A program made the translations under genes and the position numbers. Positions 63,141 to 64,000 of a stretch of DNA of 64,000 bases are shown here, in pieces. This DNA is from Paractinoplanes tereljensis (GTDB lineage Bacteria > Actinomycetota > Actinomycetes > Mycobacteriales > Micromonosporaceae). Under the pieces are notes generated by a model. The model saw only the letters and a program-made list of their open reading frames with translations, was not told the DNA's origin and ran no database searches. The stretch covers positions 1 through 64,000 of the forward strand of contig NZ_BOMY01000039.1 in assembly GCF_016862435.1 (NCBI RefSeq), read 5' to 3'. Position 1 is the first letter of the stretch; every line of letters starts with the position of its first letter.

Positions 63141-63168
63141 ATTCGGTGCCGGAGGCGTCCACGGATGC
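63141..63168 (-). promoter_or_regulatory. SigK-type promoter of the sigma gene
   Basis: On the minus strand, GCATCC and CCGAAT are 16 bp apart, 45 bp before the sigma ATG. The form is close to the mycobacterial SigK consensus (CCATCC, CCGAAT). Confidence 0.7.
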
Positions 63169-63200
63169 ACCCGGCCCAGGAAATCTTTCTTCCTCGCGGC

Positions 63201-63228
63201 GCATCCGTGCGTACCGCAGCCGACGAAT
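63201..63228 (+). promoter_or_regulatory. SigK-type promoter of the DUF4397 gene
   Basis: GCATCC and ACGAAT are 16 bp apart, 36 bp before the GTG of the DUF4397 gene. The -35, the spacer length and the following GTG match the divergent promoter at 63141-63168. Confidence 0.7.
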
Positions 63229-63264
63229 CGATCGGCAAACGCGGATTGATCAGCGGAGGTAACT

Positions 63265-64000
63265 GTGTTCCACAAACGCGTACGGCGCGTAGCTCTGGCC
63301 GGCCTCGCCCTCACCGTCACCGTCGCCACTGGCCTCGGCATCTCCTCGACACCCGCCGCGGCCGCCGACACGTCGCAGGTGTCGGTCGTGCACGGCATCC
63401 CCGGCCAGCCGGTTGACGTGTACGTCAACGGCAAGAAGACCCTCACGTCGTTCAAACCGGCCACCGTAGCCGGACCGCTCGCGCTGGCCGCCGGAACCTA
63501 CGACGTCGCACTGACCAAGCCGGGCGAGCCGGTCAGCAGCGCGCTTCTGGAGAACAAGTCGCTTCAGGTACCCGGAGGCAAGAACCTCAGCCTGGTCGCG
63601 CATCTCGACGGCTCAGGGAAACCGGCGCTGACGGCCTACATCAACGACACCTCCAAGATCAAGGCGGGAATGGCCCGGCTGGTCGTCCGGCACGACGCGC
63701 AGGCCCCCGCGGTCGACGTACGGGCCGGCGGCAAGCCCGTCTTCTCCGGTCTGACCAACCCGAAGGAGGACATGGCCGAGGTCCCGGCCGGCACCGTGAA
63801 GGCCGACGTGGTTCTCGCCGGCACCACGACCGTCGTGCTGGGTCCGAAGGACCTCGATCTGGCCGCGGGCAAGGACACCATCGTCTACGCGATCGGATCG
63901 GCCGAAGGCAAGTCCCTGGCGCTTGTCGCCCAGACCATCGACGGCCTCGGCGGCGCGCCGGGCGGAATGCCGGCCGGGACCGGCGGCCAGAACGCCACCG
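63265..64000 (+). CDS. secreted DUF4397-domain protein, cut by the window end
   Basis: At least 245 residues from GTG 63265 behind GGAGGTAACT. The signal peptide runs to about residue 34 (ALAGLALTVTVATGLGI, AAAA). One DUF4397 domain follows (VSVVHGIPGQPVDVYVNGKK, ATVAGPLALAAGTYDVAL), then a second related repeat (ARLVVRHDAQAPAVDVRAGG). The C-terminus seen becomes Gly-rich, as before a wall- or membrane-anchor. It is the apparent target of the adjacent SigK-like sigma, in the position that mycobacterial MPT70/83 occupy. Confidence 0.85.
   Translation, partial: MFHKRVRRVALAGLALTVTVATGLGISSTPAAAADTSQVSVVHGIPGQPVDVYVNGKKTLTSFKPATVAGPLALAAGTYDVALTKPGEPVSSALLENKSLQVPGGKNLSLVAHLDGSGKPALTAYINDTSKIKAGMARLVVRHDAQAPAVDVRAGGKPVFSGLTNPKEDMAEVPAGTVKADVVLAGTTTVVLGPKDLDLAAGKDTIVYAIGSAEGKSLALVAQTIDGLGGAPGGMPAGTGGQNAT

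Overview
The window is about 70% GC, with dense genes, many 4-bp ATGA/GTGA start-stop overlaps and frequent GTG/TTG starts. It carries large ATPase-type LuxR (LAL) regulators, a CebR-like operator and an ECF sigma/anti-sigma-K pair. This points to a soil actinomycete, most likely Micromonosporaceae (Actinoplanes-like). That assignment is inference from style and content; no rRNA or tRNA gene was seen. No IS element, CRISPR array or phage module was recognised, and no gap without a gene exceeds 300 bp.

Region by region: (1) 0.1-9.9 kb is a seven-gene minus-strand operon: NTF2-flavoprotein monooxygenase, sugar-type ABC transporter (binding protein, ATPase, permease), acetoacetate-CoA-ligase-like enzyme, TetR regulator and APH-fold kinase. 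It faces a divergent acyl-CoA dehydrogenase. The set looks like uptake and CoA-dependent breakdown of a hydroxy- or keto-acid. (2) 9.9-15 kb is a less GC-rich patch with a second flavoprotein, a Clp-N-like gene remnant, a MhuD-like haem-degrading enzyme, a HEAT-repeat protein and three unrecognised proteins, two of them membrane-anchored. (3) 15-24.4 kb has a LAL regulator followed by a 2,028-residue secreted subtilisin with internally duplicated modules. (4) 24.6-29.9 kb has a DUF4389 fragment, an apparent Acg-nitroreductase/LuxR chimera, small membrane proteins with a cupin regulator, and a VOC-ArsR-SRPBCC operon with a clear palindrome. (5) 30-34.2 kb is a cation-homeostasis island: a NhaD/ArsB-type permease, a CBS protein, NhaA and a frameshifted CaCA exchanger. 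The three transporters share one conserved leader element.

(6) 34.2-36.5 kb holds a second ArsR-SRPBCC pair and an alpha/beta hydrolase. (7) 36.5-49.2 kb is a peptide/amide uptake and catabolism region: a complete Opp/Dpp transporter, DUF885 peptidase, two LLM flavin enzymes, RidA, an NTF2 protein, TIGR04076 protein, amidohydrolase and two XRE-cupin regulators. (8) 49.3-54.1 kb is one 1,605-residue STAND-type NTPase with a degenerate caspase-like N-terminus and about 19 WD40 repeats. (9) 54.2-59.2 kb has secreted polysaccharide degradation: a GH5 mannanase with a CebR-like box upstream and a protein with two tandem GH43 domains. (10) 59.4-64 kb has an SDR-NTF2 fusion facing a TetR regulator, gene remnants, and a SigK/RskA-like pair facing a secreted DUF4397 protein through two matching divergent promoters.

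The observations most worth follow-up are the shared leader at the three cation exchangers (with a frameshift in one of them), the Acg-LuxR chimera, the matched sigma-factor promoters, and the pseudo-caspase STAND protein.
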